Assembly (NCBI GenBank): GCA_041917855.1
Contig: JAYRWT010000063.1
Location: 1-13,183 of the forward strand
Reading direction: 5' to 3'
Length of the DNA stretch: 13,183 bases
DNA from: CALBLZ01 sp041917855
GTDB taxonomy: Bacteria > Patescibacteriota > UBA1384 > CAILIB01
The stretch's first letter is position 1; every line of letters starts with the position of its first letter. Both the position numbers and the translations under genes were made by a program. The notes beneath the pieces are model-generated. The model saw only the letters and a program-made list of their open reading frames with translations. It did no database searches and was not told the DNA's origin. Positions 1 through 5,700 of this stretch are shown here, one piece after another.

Positions 1-119
1 CAGTCGGTGGCGGCAGCGACGACGAAGATCAGCGTCGCCGCCAGGTCGCGCTCGCCAACACGCAGCCACGGCTCCGGCAGGTAGTACACGGCGATCAGCA
101 GCGGGATCAGGATGATCCT
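1..119 (-). CDS. pgsA: Fragment of a PgsA-like CDP-alcohol phosphatidyltransferase, probably foreign to this contig
   Basis: The minus strand encodes about 39 residues beginning RIILIPLLIAVYYLPEPW and ending ATD, with the next codon starting TG (Trp would fit). This resembles the N-terminal membrane segment of proteobacterial CDP-diacylglycerol-glycerol-3-phosphate phosphatidyltransferase, just before the family's DWLDG metal-binding motif, in which the first Asp is catalytic. It is read in frame after the lysyl-tRNA synthetase N-terminus, where the second half of the synthetase OB fold and its catalytic core should be. By my count 81 of 120 bases are G or C (about 67%), against about 50% next door, and nearly every codon ends in G or C. 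The simplest reading is a chimeric assembly join. A real fusion is very unlikely. The fragment is cut by the window edge. Confidence 0.6.
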
Positions 120-566
120 CATGATCTGCCAGTCGTGCACCTCTACGGTGAGCTCACCTCGCCTACTGACGAATAGCGGGCCCTGCACCCACATGAAATC
201 AGCTAGATCGAGCAGCTGAACACGCTCAAACAGTTCAGCGGATAGAATATCTTGCTTAAAGATAACCTGAATTTTACCGGTGGCATCTTGTAGGTCAGCA
301 AATATGAGAGCCCCTTGGCCACGCAGCGCTGTTATGCGACCCGTAGTGGCTACTGCTTTGGCTTCAGGCGCCAGGGTAAGTATTGCATCCGGATCACCTC
401 CAGGAGTAGTAAATGCCTCGAGCAGGTTTTTACCTTTCTCACGCACCGCTGCAATCCGCTCATGCTCGGGCGTTCGTGCAGGATACGGATCAACACCCAG
501 CTCACGCCAGGCGGCAAGTTTAGCGCGACGAGCCGCAAACGGATCAAGATCGGCAAAATTAAACAT
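120..566 (-). CDS. lysS: Lysyl-tRNA synthetase, N-terminal part only
   Basis: Class II lysyl-tRNA synthetases charge tRNA-Lys with lysine in the cytoplasm. About 148 residues are present. Residues 1-50 are the N-terminal helical extension with the typical LGVDPYPAR stretch near residue 23. From about residue 72 comes the anticodon-binding OB fold, with GRITALRGQGALIFADLQD at 76-94, GKIQV at 97-101, LLDLADFMWVQGPLF at 118-132 and GELTVEVHDWQI at 137-148. The family then continues with a TKxLRPLP-like segment and the catalytic core. Here it switches abruptly to PgsA-like sequence, so the gene is truncated by an apparent chimeric junction. The start is an ATG 24 bases past the greA terminator, with no Shine-Dalgarno site. 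A -10-like hexamer lies 6 bases upstream. This frame has no internal stop. Confidence 0.85.
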
Positions 567-572
567 GCCTTT

Positions 573-578
573 ATCTTA
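573..578 (-). promoter_or_regulatory. Putative -10 element for a leaderless lysS transcript
   Basis: The minus strand reads TAAGAT, then six bases, then the lysS ATG. TAAGAT matches TATAAT at four of six positions, and the identical hexamer with the same spacing precedes alaS. There is no TGn and no good -35 here; the expected -35 position falls inside the greA terminator stem. The call rests mainly on the geometry repeated at other operon heads in this window. Confidence 0.45.
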
Positions 579-589
579 GCGTATCTAGC

Positions 590-615
590 AAAAGGGCGGA
601 ACTGATGTTCCGCCC
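590..615 (-). terminator. Intrinsic terminator of greA
   Basis: A perfect 9-bp stem (GGGCGGAAC / GTTCCGCCC) with a 4-base loop is followed on the minus strand by TTTT. It begins six bases beyond the greA stop codon, so it ends the greA transcript and separates it from lysS. Confidence 0.9.
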
Positions 616-621
616 GGCTGC

Positions 622-1092
622 TTAGTTGATCTTGATGATGGTGTAGGTAACCTTACCGCCGTCTGGGATAGTCACGTCTACCTTCTGGCCAGCCTTTGAA
701 CCCACCAGAGCCTTACCAAGTGGAGACTCTACCGAAATGTGACCACTGGATGGGTCAGATTCGGCAGAACTAACCAAGATAAAGTTCATCTTGTCGCCAT
801 CAAGGCTAACTTCTACCTTAGAGCCAATCACTACAGTGCCGTGCTCAGACTTAGCCTTAGCCTCATCGATAACTTTTGCTTTCTTTAGAAGTGCTTCGAG
901 TTCTTCAATGCGACCCTCAATAATGGACTGCTGGTTGCGAGCTGCATCGTACTCAGCGTTTTCAGAAAGATCACCGTATTCACGGGTTTCCTTGATCTTT
1001 TTGATGATATCTTTACGCTCAACATCAATAAGCTGCTTCAACTCAGACTTGAGCTTAGCAATGCCCTCTTTGGTGAGTAAGATGTCTTTCAT
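622..1092 (-). CDS. greA: Transcription elongation factor GreA
   Basis: GreA enters the secondary channel of RNA polymerase and stimulates cleavage of the 3' end of backtracked RNA, rescuing arrested complexes. The 156-residue product is close to the usual length (158 in E. coli). Residues 1-75 form the N-terminal coiled coil, with the tip motif YGDLSENAEYDAARNQQ at 39-55. This includes the acidic pair Asp41 and Glu44 that coordinates the catalytic Mg2+ in polymerase. Residues 80-156 are the C-terminal FKBP-like domain, with SPLGKALVGSKAGQ near 123-136. The gene appears to be a single-gene unit: a consensus promoter lies about 140 bases upstream and a strong terminator directly downstream. 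No Shine-Dalgarno site is evident. Identification is secure. Confidence 0.97.
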   Translation of the reverse strand: MKDILLTKEGIAKLKSELKQLIDVERKDIIKKIKETREYGDLSENAEYDAARNQQSIIEGRIEELEALLKKAKVIDEAKAKSEHGTVVIGSKVEVSLDGDKMNFILVSSAESDPSSGHISVESPLGKALVGSKAGQKVDVTIPDGGKVTYTIIKIN

Positions 1093-1098
1093 ACGTTG

Positions 1099-1107
1099 GA
1101 CTTAACA
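1099..1107 (-). promoter_or_regulatory. Weak TGn/-10-like element 6 bases before the greA ATG
   Basis: The minus strand reads TGT TAAGTC, six bases, ATG. The spacing and TGn match the other putative leaderless starts, but the hexamer matches TATAAT at only the first two positions. It may be a second, weak promoter or chance. Confidence 0.2.
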
Positions 1108-1197
1108 ATAACAATGTAATTTATCACCGCACTACTGTATCACAGGAACATGACGGTGTCAGTCAGGTAGCTTCCCCTTCTTTAGTACTTTCTTATG

Positions 1198-1218
1198 AAA
1201 AAAGTCAGCTGCACGCTG
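1198..1218 (-). promoter_or_regulatory. Hairpin plus U-tract in the greA leader (possible attenuator)
   Basis: About 10 bases into the predicted greA leader, CAGC-GTGCA-GCTG can form a 4-bp hairpin, followed by AC and six T residues. The stem is short, so efficient termination is doubtful. The placement recalls the leader terminator of E. coli greA that yields the GraL RNAs; that parallel is inference. Confidence 0.25.
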
Positions 1219-1234
1219 CTATCTGAATGACATG

Positions 1235-1262
1235 AGTATAGCGCGGAATGGCATTTTGTCAA
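1235..1262 (-). promoter_or_regulatory. Sigma-70-type promoter for greA
   Basis: On the minus strand a perfect -35 TTGACA (1262-1257) is followed by a 16-base spacer and the -10 TATACT (1240-1235), which matches at five of six positions. Predicted transcription start is near 1228, giving a leader of about 135 nt before the greA ATG. I recognise nothing in 1263-1377, between this promoter and the terminator of the upstream unit. Confidence 0.75.
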
Positions 1263-1377
1263 TCACATTGAGGCTCGATGTGCGCAATGATTGTACTACC
1301 TAAACAGGTTAGAACACACTTAGTCGGATTCTTTTCATACGCAAACAAAGAGTCAGGTACGCAGAACAGCCTGCCAT

Positions 1378-1415
1378 AAAAAGTAGCGGCACCTCCACAA
1401 GTGGGAGATGCCGCT
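1378..1415 (-). terminator. Intrinsic terminator of the unit downstream of alaS
   Basis: The minus strand forms AGCGGCA / TGCCGCT, a U-G wobble, then CTCC / GGAG (about 12 bp) with a 7-base loop, followed by AC and TTTTT. No annotated gene ends here: the nearest upstream minus-strand stop is alaS, 320 bases away. The terminator therefore argues for a transcript in the intervening space. Confidence 0.75.
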
Positions 1416-1463
1416 GTTGTGGGCTTTCGCCCAGTTATCGATCCTTTCGGCCTCGTCGTCGGC

Positions 1464-1583
1464 TTAGGTGATCGTGGTAACCGTGTTCGCGCAGGCCTGG
1501 CGACAGTTGGTCAACGAAGTGATCGAATTGATTGTCATACGCATATCATGCGGCGACGGATTTTGAATGAAGTTCATCTTCAT
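1464..1583 (-). CDS. Possible 39-residue small protein of unknown function
   Basis: The minus strand carries an ATG-initiated ORF of 39 codons ending in TAA. The product starts MKMNFIQNPSPHDMR, continues with a Ser/Thr-rich stretch and a CRQAC motif near residues 27-31, and ends NTVTTIT. It has no membrane segment or recognisable domain. GGTGA lies five bases upstream of the ATG, and an in-frame GTG and TTG lie just upstream as alternative starts. A 6-bp hairpin (1567-1583) includes the start codon. Many codons end in C or G. The ORF sits in a possible isolated transcription unit. It may be real, or an accident within a structured RNA; I cannot decide from sequence alone. Confidence 0.3.
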   Translation of the reverse strand: MKMNFIQNPSPHDMRMTINSITSLTNCRQACANTVTTIT

Positions 1584-1702
1584 GTTGTTCACCAAAGAGC
1601 TCTCACGGGCAGAACCCTACTGTTCTCCTTATGTCCCCGCTAACGGGAACGTTGTAACGGTTAAACTACGCGCCTGTGGCGGGAGTTTTTCCGTTGACTC
1701 TA

Positions 1703-1731
1703 TTGATAGCAGCGCAGCGTGGACAGCGCAA
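1703..1731 (-). promoter_or_regulatory. Putative promoter downstream of alaS
   Basis: On the minus strand TTGCGC (1731-1726) is followed by a 17-base spacer ending in TGC and then TATCAA (1708-1703). The -10 matches four of six, the -35 three of six, and the TGn extension supports it. Predicted start is near 1697. The -35 begins five bases beyond the alaS stop codon. Confidence 0.4.
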
Positions 1732-1735
1732 GTGC

Positions 1736-3544
1736 TTAGCTCAAAACTGCCTTGATCCGTCGCACCCCAGCACTGACTGCCTCTTCTTTGACGATACTAA
1801 ATATTCCTAGCTCCTTGGTGTTGGCTACATGTGGCCCGGTGCAGATTTCTTTGCTGTAAAACGTGCCGTCTGGGCGGCCAATTGTGTACACACTCACTGA
1901 ACTACCGTATTTGTGGCCAAACAGACCAATAGCGCCTTCGGCACGAGCTGTATCTGGGCTAGTTACCTTACTGGTAATGTCTAGGCCGGCTTTGATTTGG
2001 GCGTTAACCTCGGTTTCTATGGCCTTAATCTGATCAGGGGTTAGTTTTTCTGGCCAGGAAAAATCAAAGCGGAGGCGTTCAGCGGTCAGGTTGCTACCGC
2101 GCTGCTGTACCTCAGGGCCAAGTACGTTGCGTAGTGCCTGATGCAGTAGGTGGGTTGCGGTATGGTAGCGCACCGTGGCATCAGAGTGGTCTGCTAACCC
2201 GCTAGAAAACTGTCCAGCAGAGGCTGTTCTGGAAAGATCTTGGTGCTTTTTGAACTCTTGTTCGAATTCTTTCTCGCTTATAACAATACCCTTGCTTTGG
2301 GCGTACTCCTTGGTTAGCTCCAGTGGAAAACCGTAGCTCTGGTACAAATCAAAGGCCTCCTTGCCAGTAAGTCGCTGGCGTTTTTGGATTTCTACTAACC
2401 CCTTGTCTATGGTGCGTTGAAACTTAGTAACCTCTTCTGTAAGTGACTGAATAATCTGCGTTTGCAGGCGGGCAATTTCTGGCAGCGCCTCGTTGTACAT
2501 GCCGGCAACAGCCTGTACTGCATGGTGTACCCAATCGGTTCCAGCACCCGATGCTGCGTGCATCACCGCGCGACGAATTAAGCGGCGCAGTACGTAGCCT
2601 CTATCCTTATTACTGGGCAGCACCCCATCGCTAACTAGTACCACCGCCGCTCTGATATGGTCAGCGATGATACGCTCCGAACTTGGGTTATGGTCGCGCA
2701 GCGGTAGATGCTGGCGGATTACCTCAATCAGCGGCATGAACAGATCTGTCTCAAACGGGGTCTGCACACCTTGCAGAATCATAGTGATGCGCTCCAGGCC
2801 CATTCCGGTATCTACAGCGTGCTGGTGAAGGTGGTGAAAGGTTCCATCAGCAGTTTTGTTGTACTGCATGAAAACGTTATTCCAGATTTCTACCAAGCGG
2901 CCGGAATCAAAATCTGGCATCCCCTTGCCATCAGTCAGTGCAGCCTCATTCTGAATATCGTAGTGAATTTCGGTGTCTGGACCGCAGGGACCAGTTTGTC
3001 CTGCGGGACCCCACCAATTACTGGCCTTTGGCATGGTAAAAATACGACCCCCCTCAGCAATGGGCTGGTCAACCTTGGCATCTATGCCAACTGACTTAAA
3101 TACTTCTTTCCAAATGCCGATTGATTCCTTGTCTTGCGGCGCGTCTGTATCCCCAGCAAAAACTGTAATGTAGAGACGATCAGGTTCAAAACCCAAACCC
3201 TTGTCCTTCGATGTAAGAAAGTGAAAGCTCCAGTTGATTGACTCTTTCTTAAAGTAATCTCCCAGTGACCAGTTCCCCAGCATCTCAAAGTAGGTAAGGT
3301 GACGGTTATCTCCCACCTCTTCGATATCGCCGGTTCTGACACATTTTTGCGAACTTGCTAAGCGCGGCCCCTGTGGATGGGCTTGACCCAATAGGTATGG
3401 AACCAGCGGGTGCATGCCAGCTGTAGTAAAGAGTACGGTTGGGTCATTATCAGGGACTAGGGAAGCCGAAGGTAGCACAGCATGCCCCTTTGCCTTAAAG
3501 AAATCCAGAAACCTGCGGCGAATTTGTGCTCCGGTTAAGTACAT
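1736..3544 (-). CDS. alaS: Alanyl-tRNA synthetase, short form without the C-Ala domain
   Basis: AlaRS charges tRNA-Ala and hydrolyses mischarged Ser- or Gly-tRNA-Ala. The 602-residue product is far below the usual 870-880. Residues 1-240 are the class II catalytic core, with SQKCVRTGDIEEVGDNRH at 65-82 and FEMLGNWSLGDYFK at 86-99. The core and tRNA-binding helices continue to about 440. Residues 450-602 are the editing domain, with zinc-type ligands His461 and His465 (HTATH), Cys568 and His572 (CTGPH, where the common form is CGGTH). The protein stops right after the editing domain, so the coiled-coil/C-Ala region is absent. The stop is clean, with no downstream remnant, so this is a lineage form, not a broken gene. 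The core wording matches what I know of Patescibacteria. A promoter-like element lies just before its ATG, 20 bases after the histidine kinase. Confidence 0.95.
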   Translation of the reverse strand: MYLTGAQIRRRFLDFFKAKGHAVLPSASLVPDNDPTVLFTTAGMHPLVPYLLGQAHPQGPRLASSQKCVRTGDIEEVGDNRHLTYFEMLGNWSLGDYFKKESINWSFHFLTSKDKGLGFEPDRLYITVFAGDTDAPQDKESIGIWKEVFKSVGIDAKVDQPIAEGGRIFTMPKASNWWGPAGQTGPCGPDTEIHYDIQNEAALTDGKGMPDFDSGRLVEIWNNVFMQYNKTADGTFHHLHQHAVDTGMGLERITMILQGVQTPFETDLFMPLIEVIRQHLPLRDHNPSSERIIADHIRAAVVLVSDGVLPSNKDRGYVLRRLIRRAVMHAASGAGTDWVHHAVQAVAGMYNEALPEIARLQTQIIQSLTEEVTKFQRTIDKGLVEIQKRQRLTGKEAFDLYQSYGFPLELTKEYAQSKGIVISEKEFEQEFKKHQDLSRTASAGQFSSGLADHSDATVRYHTATHLLHQALRNVLGPEVQQRGSNLTAERLRFDFSWPEKLTPDQIKAIETEVNAQIKAGLDITSKVTSPDTARAEGAIGLFGHKYGSSVSVYTIGRPDGTFYSKEICTGPHVANTKELGIFSIVKEEAVSAGVRRIKAVLS

Positions 3545-3550
3545 ACCCCG

Positions 3551-3559
3551 ATCTTAGCA
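3551..3559 (-). promoter_or_regulatory. Extended -10 element for a leaderless alaS transcript
   Basis: The minus strand reads TGC TAAGAT, six bases, ATG. The whole element fits in the 20-base gap between the histidine-kinase stop and alaS. No good -35 is seen. Predicted transcription start coincides with the alaS ATG. Confidence 0.5.
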
Positions 3560-3564
3560 GAAGC

Positions 3565-4389
3565 CTACAGATTGGGGAACTGAATCGTTGCCACCGTGCC
3601 GCGACCCGCCTCTGAGCTGAATGTAATCGAGCCGCTATGCATATGCACGATAGCGTTCGCGCTGTAGAGCCCTAGCCCTATGCCTTCGTAGTCAAAGTTG
3701 TAGAGACCGCTACCCCGGTAAAACTTTTCGCCCAATGCCGCAATAACTTCTCCACTCATTCCAATACCTTGGTCTGTAACCTGAACGCTGTATAGCCCCT
3801 GTTCGTAGCGCAAATCAACCTGTATTTGACCGTTTTCGTTACTAAACTTAATTGCGTTATCCAGCACAGCAATAATTGCTTGCTTCATGCGCCGAGCATC
3901 AATCCGTGTTTGCAGCTCGTCTACAGCGCTCGTCTGAAAACGTATGGCAATACCCTTCTTTCGGGCGAACACATCCATGGCGGCAATAGCACCTGTTACC
4001 AAATCGTTTATCTCGGTAACAGTAGTCTTTAGCTTTAAAGTATTACTATCGAGCTCACTGGCAAGCACCAACTGCTCAGCTACTATCCAGAGACGCTGCT
4101 CACCAAGCTGTATGGCTTCGTAGAGCTTTACCCGCTCCTCATGTGGGAGGTTGGCATCTGCTTCTTGCAACCGAGATACGGCGGTTTGAATTATGGTTAT
4201 AGGCGTTAAAAGGTAGTGTGAGGCCAGGCCCACAAACTGCCCCTTACTATCATTGAGAATTTTTTGATTTCGCTTGTGTAGCCCTCGATTAACGATCAGC
4301 ACAAAAAAGAGCACGCCCAGCAAAAAACCAGCGGCAACAAGAATTGCCTGCCCTCCAACGCCCGAGAGTAGCCCCTCCAGTGTCTGCAT
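3565..4389 (-). CDS. Membrane-anchored orphan histidine kinase
   Basis: The 274-residue product has the transmitter layout of a two-component sensor kinase but almost no sensor. One membrane helix spans about 15-33 (AILVAAGFLLGVLFFVLIV), followed directly by the HisKA dimerisation domain at about 50-115. The HATPase domain covers about 165-274, with N box DNAIKFS (177-183), G1 DQGIG (206-210), F-box-like EKFYRG and G2 GIGLGL (236-241). The H box is SHYLLTP with His58 present, but the acidic residue that normally follows the His (SHELRTP) is Tyr. That residue usually assists phosphoryl transfer, so activity may be altered. No response regulator lies in the window. An upstream in-frame TTG (4395) could also start it. 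I prefer the ATG at 4389 because a -10-like element lies 6 bases before it. Confidence 0.85.
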   Translation of the reverse strand: MQTLEGLLSGVGGQAILVAAGFLLGVLFFVLIVNRGLHKRNQKILNDSKGQFVGLASHYLLTPITIIQTAVSRLQEADANLPHEERVKLYEAIQLGEQRLWIVAEQLVLASELDSNTLKLKTTVTEINDLVTGAIAAMDVFARKKGIAIRFQTSAVDELQTRIDARRMKQAIIAVLDNAIKFSNENGQIQVDLRYEQGLYSVQVTDQGIGMSGEVIAALGEKFYRGSGLYNFDYEGIGLGLYSANAIVHMHSGSITFSSEAGRGTVATIQFPNL

Positions 4390-4395
4390 AGCCAA

Positions 4396-4404
4396 AGTAT
4401 ATCA
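4396..4404 (-). promoter_or_regulatory. Extended -10 element for a leaderless histidine-kinase transcript
   Basis: The minus strand reads TGA TATACT, six bases, ATG (4389). TATACT matches five of six positions of the consensus. It lies back-to-back with the plus-strand element at 4423-4431 in the 48-bp divergent gap. Confidence 0.6.
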
Positions 4405-4422
4405 CGCTACCTGGCGGAACTC

Positions 4423-4431
4423 TGGTATAAT
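4423..4431 (+). promoter_or_regulatory. Extended -10 element for the FtsA-like operon, leaderless
   Basis: TGG TATAAT, six bases, ATG (4438). The hexamer is a perfect consensus with a TGn extension, which can compensate for the missing -35. Transcription should begin at or next to the start codon. This element would drive the run from the FtsA-like gene to mltG. Confidence 0.7.
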
Positions 4432-4437
4432 CTGCAC

Positions 4438-5700
4438 ATGCGACTTTTTCGTCAGCGCCACCACTCTCCCGTTGCTCTCTCGCTTGATATCGGCACAGAG
4501 TTTGTTAAGGCCATTGTCTTTGAGGTGGTAGAAGAACACGGCATTGTGATCGGCAGCGGTCGAGAGCGACAGCGCCTATCTGATATTCATGGCGGAGCAG
4601 TAACTGACATTAGTGGTGTAATTGCTACCGCCGCTAAGGCGGTTGATCGTGCCTTTGAGCAAGCTGGTCGTGAGGCTAGTCAGGTAATCGTAGGTATTGC
4701 GGGCGAGCTGGTTAAGGGTACCACTACAACCACCACCATCACCCGCAAGGCTCACACCCACAAGATTACCGCATCTGAGCTGCGCGAAATTATTGGCGAA
4801 GCCCAAAAGAAGACTTTAGTGAAAAGTCGAAAGGATTTAGCCTGGGAAACGGGCTACGCCGAGATTGAGGTGCAGCTAGTACATTCAGCGGTAGTTGGGG
4901 TAAAAATCGATGGCTATACCGTAACTAACCCAATTGGTTTTCAGGGTAAAGAGGTTGAGGTTAGCATTTACACATCGTACGCCCCTTCTGTGCACGTTGG
5001 TGCTCTGCAAACTATAGTCGACGGCCTAGACCTCGATCTCATCTCTATAGCCACCGAGCCCTATGCTGTGGCTCGCTGCTTTGGCACCGAGGAATCTGGT
5101 GATATCTCCAGCATTTTCATTGATGTTGGCGGTGGCACCACCGATATTGCCGTGGTGCGCTCTGGTGGGCTAGAGGGCACAAAAATGTTTGCCTTGGGTG
5201 GACGCGTTTTTACCAAGCGTATTGCCACCAACTTTAAGCTCTCTTTCCGTGATGCCGAGGCCCGTAAGCTAGCCTACTCTAATGAAACCCTGACTGAAAA
5301 AGAAACTAAGCAAATCCGTGAAGCTATCGAAAGCGATGTGGCGGTTTGGCTGAGCGGTGTTGAGCTCGCTCTAGAGGAATTTACCTCTTCTGATCGCTTT
5401 CAAGATAACCCACTACTACCAAATCGCATGTACCTCTGTGGAGGTGGAAGCCTGCTACCCGATCTAAAAGAGGCACTGGAAAAGAAGTCCTGGCGCAGTA
5501 AGTTGCCGTTTGCGAAAGAGCCCGAGGTGCAGTACATTAAACCTGAGCAAGTGAGTAATATAATCGATAAGACTGAGATGCTCACTGGCGTGCAGGATGT
5601 AACCCCAATGGCCCTGGCCAACATTGCCCTCGACCTCATTGGCAGCGAGCCGGCCACCTCTAAAACCATGCACAAACTCCTACGAGGTCTGCGCTCATGA
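4438..5700 (+). CDS. FtsA/PilM-family actin-fold ATPase
   Basis: This is a 420-residue actin-superfamily protein. FtsA tethers FtsZ to the membrane in division, and PilM is the related cytoplasmic actin-like subunit of type IV pili. Visible motifs are phosphate-1 SLDIGTEFVKAIVFE (15-29), an FtsA-like HGGAVTDI stretch (51-58), the SHS2-type insertion at about 85-200, phosphate-2 DVGGGTTD (229-236) and the adenosine motif LCGGGSLLPDL (333-343). The length and the early GAVTDI segment favour FtsA. The C-terminus (TMHKLLRGLRS) is a short basic helix that could be a weak membrane anchor. No ftsZ or other pil genes are in the window, so the exact role is open. The next gene overlaps by ATGA and encodes a membrane protein that is a good candidate partner. 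Confidence 0.85.
   Translation: MRLFRQRHHSPVALSLDIGTEFVKAIVFEVVEEHGIVIGSGRERQRLSDIHGGAVTDISGVIATAAKAVDRAFEQAGREASQVIVGIAGELVKGTTTTTTITRKAHTHKITASELREIIGEAQKKTLVKSRKDLAWETGYAEIEVQLVHSAVVGVKIDGYTVTNPIGFQGKEVEVSIYTSYAPSVHVGALQTIVDGLDLDLISIATEPYAVARCFGTEESGDISSIFIDVGGGTTDIAVVRSGGLEGTKMFALGGRVFTKRIATNFKLSFRDAEARKLAYSNETLTEKETKQIREAIESDVAVWLSGVELALEEFTSSDRFQDNPLLPNRMYLCGGGSLLPDLKEALEKKSWRSKLPFAKEPEVQYIKPEQVSNIIDKTEMLTGVQDVTPMALANIALDLIGSEPATSKTMHKLLRGLRS
5684..5688 (+). promoter_or_regulatory. Shine-Dalgarno-like site for the baseplate-J-like gene
   Basis: GAGGT lies eight bases before the ATG at 5697, inside the end of the FtsA-like gene. It is one of only two recognisable ribosome-binding sites among the plus-strand genes. 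Confidence 0.5.

Larger units (their letters stand above)
1378..1697 (-). ncRNA. Putative structured RNA of about 320 nt between alaS and greA; family not recognised
   Basis: This stretch holds no conventional gene but is bounded by a promoter-like element and an intrinsic terminator on the minus strand. Between them are hairpins: 1663-1688 (AAACT/AGTTT enclosing CGCC/GGCG), 1633-1650 (7 bp with one wobble, TTAG loop), 1567-1583 (ATGAAG/CTTCAT), 1540-1552 (CGCAT/ATGCG) and 1420-1433 (5 bp closed by a GAAA tetraloop). I looked for the universal blocks of RNase P RNA, tmRNA and SRP RNA and did not find them. A 39-codon ORF lies inside, so it may instead be, or also be, a small mRNA. Its expression and its independence from alaS read-through are inferences. 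Confidence 0.4.

Noticed and set aside
280..605. Two plus-strand ORFs antisense to lysS
   Set aside because: The minus-strand frame encodes recognisable LysRS N-terminal and OB-fold sequence; the antisense frames are low-complexity Ser/Arg-rich shadows.
1401..1643. Plus-strand 80-codon ORF in the alaS-greA gap
   Set aside because: Its start lies inside the minus-strand terminator hairpin, it has no promoter or ribosome-binding site, and its product (repeated VGLGDRG-like and His/Arg-rich segments) resembles no protein. The signals in this gap point to the minus strand.
1663..1690. Possible plus-strand intrinsic terminator (CGCC/GGCG stem followed by TTTTT)
   Set aside because: No plus-strand gene lies upstream. 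The same inverted repeat fits better as the 5' hairpin of the minus-strand transcript.
2708..3094. Plus-strand 128-codon ORF antisense to alaS
   Set aside because: It lies wholly inside the secure alaS gene and has no recognisable domain or start signal, so it is a shadow frame.
4390..4395. TTG start two codons upstream of the histidine-kinase ATG
   Set aside because: The ATG at 4389 fits the 6-base spacing to the -10 element seen at the other operon heads, and the extra two residues add no domain.
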